From: Bacillota bacterium
Lineage (GTDB): Bacteria > Bacillota > Clostridia > Acetivibrionales > DTU013
Assembly: GCA_023435805.1 (NCBI GenBank)
Contig: JAEZMC010000163.1
Span: 1-8,620 of the forward strand
Length of the DNA stretch: 8,620 nt
Direction of reading: 5' to 3'
Shown here one piece after another: positions 5,777-8,620 of this stretch. Position 1 is the first letter of the stretch, and each line of letters starts with the position of its first letter. The notes under the pieces were generated by a model. That model was given only the letters and a program-made list of their open reading frames with translations. It ran no database searches and was not told the DNA's origin. The position numbers and the translations under genes are program-made.

Positions 5777-5793
5777 TTCCGCGAGGAGTATAT

Positions 5794-6573
5794 ATGATAC
5801 GTGGCTTGTACACATCCGGCTGGAGCATGCTGGCCGTTCAAAAAAAGATGGATGTCATAACGAACAACATGGCCAATGCCAGCACCAGCGGCTTTAAAAA
5901 AGATACGCTTGTGCTTGAAAGCTTTCCCGACGTTTTAACGAAAATAGTTAATGATCACAATGGTACAGCCAATTCAACACGGAATATTGGTACCATGGAG
6001 CTGGGCAATGACGTGGGGGAAGTATACACAAACTACATGCAGGGGCAGCTCACCTCTCCGGAAAAATCCCTCGATATGGCCATCCGTGACAGCAGCAACG
6101 CGTTTTTTACCATTGAAAAGACGGATGCCGACGGCAATACAAACACCTATTACACACGTAACGGCTCCTTTACCAGGAGCAGCGACAACATTCTCGTAAC
6201 AGCCGAGGGCTACGCTGTGCTGGGTGAAAACGGGCCGATCGTACTTGGCAGCGGAAGCTTCTCGGTAGGAGAGGACGGATCGATTCTTCAAAACGGTGAA
6301 ATTCTGGACAAGCTGCTGATTACAGAGTTTGCTGATACAACAGAGCTTAAAAAATACGGAGATAATTTGATACAGGCTGATGCAGGCGCACAGACGCAAG
6401 CATTTTCCGGAACGGTTCAGCAGGGCTTTGTTGAACTTTCCAATGTAAACATCGTACGTGAAATGGTTGATATGATAACGGTGATGCGTTCTTATGAGGC
6501 GAACCAGAAGGTGCTGCAGTCGATGGACAGCACACTGGAGAAGGCAGTAAATGAAGTGGGCAGAGTAGGGTAA
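5794..6573 (+). CDS. flhO: Flagellar basal-body rod protein FlhO (FlgF/FlgG family)
   Basis: This is a distal rod component of the flagellar basal body, exported through the flagellar type III system and polymerised in the rod that crosses the wall. The 259-residue protein has the N-terminal rod signature NNMANASTSGFKK at 24-36. A central hook/basal-body domain includes YYTRNGSFTRSSDN around 119-132. The C-terminal coiled segment is GFVELSNVNIVREM at 211-224 and MRSYEANQKVLQSMD at 231-245. No cleavable signal peptide is seen, as expected for type III export. GAGGAG at 5783-5788 lies five bases before the ATG. It is first in the sigma-D-driven cluster and shares its ends with the next gene, flhP. 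FlhO rather than FlgF is preferred because of the mbl-flhO-flhP order. Confidence 0.92.
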   Translation: MIRGLYTSGWSMLAVQKKMDVITNNMANASTSGFKKDTLVLESFPDVLTKIVNDHNGTANSTRNIGTMELGNDVGEVYTNYMQGQLTSPEKSLDMAIRDSSNAFFTIEKTDADGNTNTYYTRNGSFTRSSDNILVTAEGYAVLGENGPIVLGSGSFSVGEDGSILQNGEILDKLLITEFADTTELKKYGDNLIQADAGAQTQAFSGTVQQGFVELSNVNIVREMVDMITVMRSYEANQKVLQSMDSTLEKAVNEVGRVG

Positions 6574-6615
6574 CAGATTTTTATCTCAAAGCAGGAAGCG
6601 GGAGGCCGGTAAATT

Positions 6616-7416
6616 ATGATGAGAGCATTGTGGACAGCGGCATCGGGAATGATCGCACAACAGACAAATGTGGATGTCATATCCAACAACCTTGCCAATG
6701 TCAATACGACAGGATTTAAAAAAGAACGGGCGGAATTCAAGGATTTATTATATGAGACTCTGGACAGGGCGCGCGTACTTCCAACTGGCGGTAAACCTGT
6801 GAACCTGCAGGTAGGCCACGGGACAACGGCTGTCGCGACAGTGAAGAATTTTGAAACAGGCAACCCTGAAGAAACAGGCAATGCCCTTGATTTCTTTATT
6901 GACGGGGAAGGTTTTTTCATGGTGCAGGGTCCGGCAGGCGAAATAAACTATACCCGTGACGGCAGTTTTAAAATCAGCATTACGGACAGCGGAAAAATGC
7001 TTACCACCTCAGACGGCTATTATGTGCTCGATGAAGCCGGTTCTCCCATTGCCATTGACGTGGATCTTTCCAAGCTGATCGTTTCACAGAACGGCGAATT
7101 GAGTTATGTGGACGAGGATGGGCTGACTGTACCGACAGGGCAATCGATCGGCCTGGCATATTTCGACAACCGAAACGGACTTGAGAGTATCGGCAGGAAT
7201 CTGTACAAGGGCACCCCGGCGGCAGGCGAACCGATGATGGCATCGGAATCCACCCAGATAAGCCTGATCAATCAAAACTTTCTTGAAGCCTCCAACGTTA
7301 AAACCGTGGAGGAAATGGTAAAGCTTATCGTCGCCCAAAGAGCATATGAGTTGAATTCCAAGGCGATCCAATCCTCCGATGAAATGCTTGGTATTGCCAA
7401 CAACCTGAGAAGATAA
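6616..7416 (+). CDS. flhP: Flagellar basal-body rod protein FlhP (FlgG-like)
   Basis: This distal-rod protein closely resembles FlgG. The 266-residue product begins MMRALWTAASGM and has the rod signature NNLANVNTTGFKK at 24-36. A central YTRDGSFK is at 112-119. The FlgG-type C-terminus has FLEASNV at 222-228 and MVKLIVAQRAYELNSKAIQS at about 234-253, the helix that packs in the rod core. Two ATGs occur in tandem (6616 and 6619); the first is chosen with GGGAGG at 6600-6605 upstream. It lies 42 bases after flhO with no terminator, so the two are probably cotranscribed. It is more FlgG-like than FlhO is, and flgG would be an acceptable name. A weak hairpin (7424-7447) follows the stop but has only a short T run. 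Confidence 0.93.
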   Translation: MMRALWTAASGMIAQQTNVDVISNNLANVNTTGFKKERAEFKDLLYETLDRARVLPTGGKPVNLQVGHGTTAVATVKNFETGNPEETGNALDFFIDGEGFFMVQGPAGEINYTRDGSFKISITDSGKMLTTSDGYYVLDEAGSPIAIDVDLSKLIVSQNGELSYVDEDGLTVPTGQSIGLAYFDNRNGLESIGRNLYKGTPAAGEPMMASESTQISLINQNFLEASNVKTVEEMVKLIVAQRAYELNSKAIQSSDEMLGIANNLRR

Positions 7417-7467
7417 TAAAATAGGGGATGGAGTATTCACATACCCCGATTTTGCAGAGGGAGCCAT

Positions 7468-7893
7468 ATGGATATAGGTAAAATCAGTGGCAATTCAATA
7501 ACGGGCGGCATGACGAACGAAGCCGCAGCAGCAGCGGCGCAGGCTGATGACGACAGCTTTGCCAGAAGGCTTGATGCTGCGGTAAGGAGCAAGGATGACG
7601 CAGAATTAAAAAAAGCCTGCCAGGAATTTGAAGGTATCATGCTGGACATGCTGTACAAATCCATGAAGGCTACCATTATCAAATCGGACCTTGTTGAGAA
7701 GGATGCGGGTACGGAGATCTTCGAGTCCATGCGGGATGAAAACCTGATGGAACAGGCCTCGAAATCTGGCAGCTTCGGTCTTGCAGAGTCGCTGTACAAG
7801 CAGCTGTCCAGGCATTCCGGTACCGGTGTGAAGAATGTGGGCAAAGAATCTGTACAGGAGAGTACAACTGTTTCTGAAGAAAACGGCGGGTAA
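7468..7893 (+). CDS. flgJ: Flagellar rod-binding protein, FlgJ N-terminal domain type
   Basis: The 141-residue protein matches the rod-binding (FlgJ N-terminal) domain at about residues 45-112. This includes LKKACQEFEGIMLDMLYKSM (48-67) and FESMRDENLMEQASKSGSFGLAESLYKQL (split around 85-113). It lacks the C-terminal peptidoglycan hydrolase domain of enterobacterial FlgJ, as is common in Firmicutes, so it probably caps or scaffolds rod assembly but cannot cut the wall. The N-terminal 40 residues are alanine-rich and low in conservation, and the tail after residue 115 is polar. A GAGGGAG-type site ends four bases before the ATG. It lies 51 bases after flhP and belongs to the same cluster. Its last 59 bases overlap the next gene in another frame. 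Confidence 0.88.
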   Translation: MDIGKISGNSITGGMTNEAAAAAAQADDDSFARRLDAAVRSKDDAELKKACQEFEGIMLDMLYKSMKATIIKSDLVEKDAGTEIFESMRDENLMEQASKSGSFGLAESLYKQLSRHSGTGVKNVGKESVQESTTVSEENGG

Positions 7894-8620
7894 AAGAGTA
7901 CGGTATATCATTTTCATAGCGTTGTTTATTGTGATGTCCTTTGTTTTATTGTTAACAGGACATTTTTTGTTATCCGATGCAAATCATAACTATTCGGAAA
8001 ACGGATGGAGTTCCTTCCTCAGGGGGATATTCAGCGGCTTCTCAGACAAGCATGCTCAGGCTCCGGAGAAAAGCTCCCAGGAATCCGAACCGGCGGAAGA
8101 ACCCGAAGGACCGTATGCCAACCCGGTAAAATATACTCACCGGTCAGAGTATGTCAACGGCGTCAAGCAGGAAATCAACATACTGGAGATGGAGCCTTCG
8201 GCAGAGGGCTTACGGATCCGGCCTGTTTTATCCCATGATTTGATATACGGCTTTGAATTATTAAGTGAAATGGCAGCGAGGAAAAAGGCATATGCTGCAA
8301 TAAACGGCGGTTTTTTTCATGAGTACGGGCTGCCGTCTGGCATGGTGATGATTGATGGTGAACTCATATCCGCATCAACCGGACGTTACCCGGTTTTTAT
8401 CGTTGAGAAGGGAAAAGCGTCTCTCAAGGAAATAAACAGCGTGATAACCGTCGTAGTGGAAAACGGCGGCGGACAGATTCAGATCGACCGTTTGAACTCT
8501 CCTGCAGGCGCAGGAGATACGGCGGTGTACACGCCGGTCTATGGACTGAGTAACAGAGCGGATAAGGCAAACTATTCGGTTTCGGTTGAGAATGGTGTAG
8601 TAACAAAAGTAGCCTATAGC
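7835..8620 (+). CDS. Membrane-anchored phosphodiester glycosidase (NAGPA) family protein, 3' end outside window
   Basis: The frame is open to base 8620 and gives at least 262 residues. A basic N-terminus (about 1-23) precedes one membrane span (about 24-47), then a Glu/Pro/Ser-rich linker (about 74-95). The start of a NAGPA-type domain follows, with AAINGGFF at 154-161, PSGMVMIDGELIS at 167-179 and a YTPVYG segment at 232-237, all recognised from that family. Human NAGPA removes N-acetylglucosamine from phosphodiesters; bacterial members are often predicted to act on envelope polymers and their substrates are mostly unknown. The start is uncertain. ATG 7835 overlaps the previous gene by 59 bases and has only a weak ribosome site. 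AGGAG at 7856-7860 lies seven bases before an in-frame CTG at 7868. TTG 7922, GTG 7931 and ATG 7934 would cut into the membrane span. Placement suggests translation coupled to the flagellar cluster. Confidence 0.8.
   Translation, partial: MWAKNLYRRVQLFLKKTAGKRVRYIIFIALFIVMSFVLLLTGHFLLSDANHNYSENGWSSFLRGIFSGFSDKHAQAPEKSSQESEPAEEPEGPYANPVKYTHRSEYVNGVKQEINILEMEPSAEGLRIRPVLSHDLIYGFELLSEMAARKKAYAAINGGFFHEYGLPSGMVMIDGELISASTGRYPVFIVEKGKASLKEINSVITVVVENGGGQIQIDRLNSPAGAGDTAVYTPVYGLSNRADKANYSVSVENGVVTKVAYS

Noticed and set aside
7424..7447. Hairpin between flhP and the rod-binding gene as a terminator
   Set aside because: The stem is seven pairs with a bulge and is followed by only four T, with a gene of the same pathway directly after; at most a weak attenuator or processing site.
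8005..8238. 77-codon + strand frame near the right end
   Set aside because: It lies in another frame inside the glycosidase gene, whose own frame carries the recognisable membrane span and INGGFF motif.

Overview
The window suggests a flagellated, endospore-forming member of the Firmicutes, most likely class Clostridia. The evidence is the gene order ywmB - murA - spoIID - spoIIQ - spoIIID - mbl - flhO - flhP, which resembles the murAA/spoIID/spoIIQ ... spoIIID/mbl/flhO/flhP region of Bacillus subtilis. SpoIIQ keeps a complete LytM metal site, as in clostridial rather than Bacillus versions. Base composition is moderate, and GTG or TTG starts are common. Every gene found lies on the + strand. 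I cannot name the species.

Region 1 (1-3586) is cell wall and engulfment. It holds the 3' end of a ywmB-like gene, a complete murA (first committed step of peptidoglycan synthesis), spoIID (engulfment lytic transglycosylase) and spoIIQ (LytM-domain forespore membrane protein). A sigma-F-like promoter lies directly before spoIIQ and a weaker sigma-E-like candidate precedes spoIID. A strong terminator follows spoIIQ.

Region 2 (3587-5513) begins with a 361-base gap. The gap holds the spoIIQ terminator, a good sigma-E-like promoter candidate and a 12-bp stem-loop in the predicted spoIIID leader. Then come spoIIID (mother-cell regulator) with its own terminator, and mbl (actin-like organiser of wall elongation), which is followed by a terminator.

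Region 3 (5514-8620) is flagellar. A near-perfect sigma-D/FliA promoter (TAAG-N15-GCCGATAA) drives flhO, flhP and a FlgJ-type rod-binding gene. A membrane-anchored phosphodiester-glycosidase (NAGPA-family) gene then overlaps the rod-binding gene and runs off the window.

The theme is envelope morphogenesis: precursor synthesis, remodelling in engulfment, elongation, and the flagellar rod that crosses the wall. The proteins belong to known families and I see no mobile element, CRISPR array, tRNA or rRNA. The less explained signals are in the leaders and gaps: the spoIIID leader stem-loop, the flhO leader hairpin and heptamer repeat, the pre-mbl inverted repeat and GCCGCAG repeats, and the overlapping glycosidase gene.
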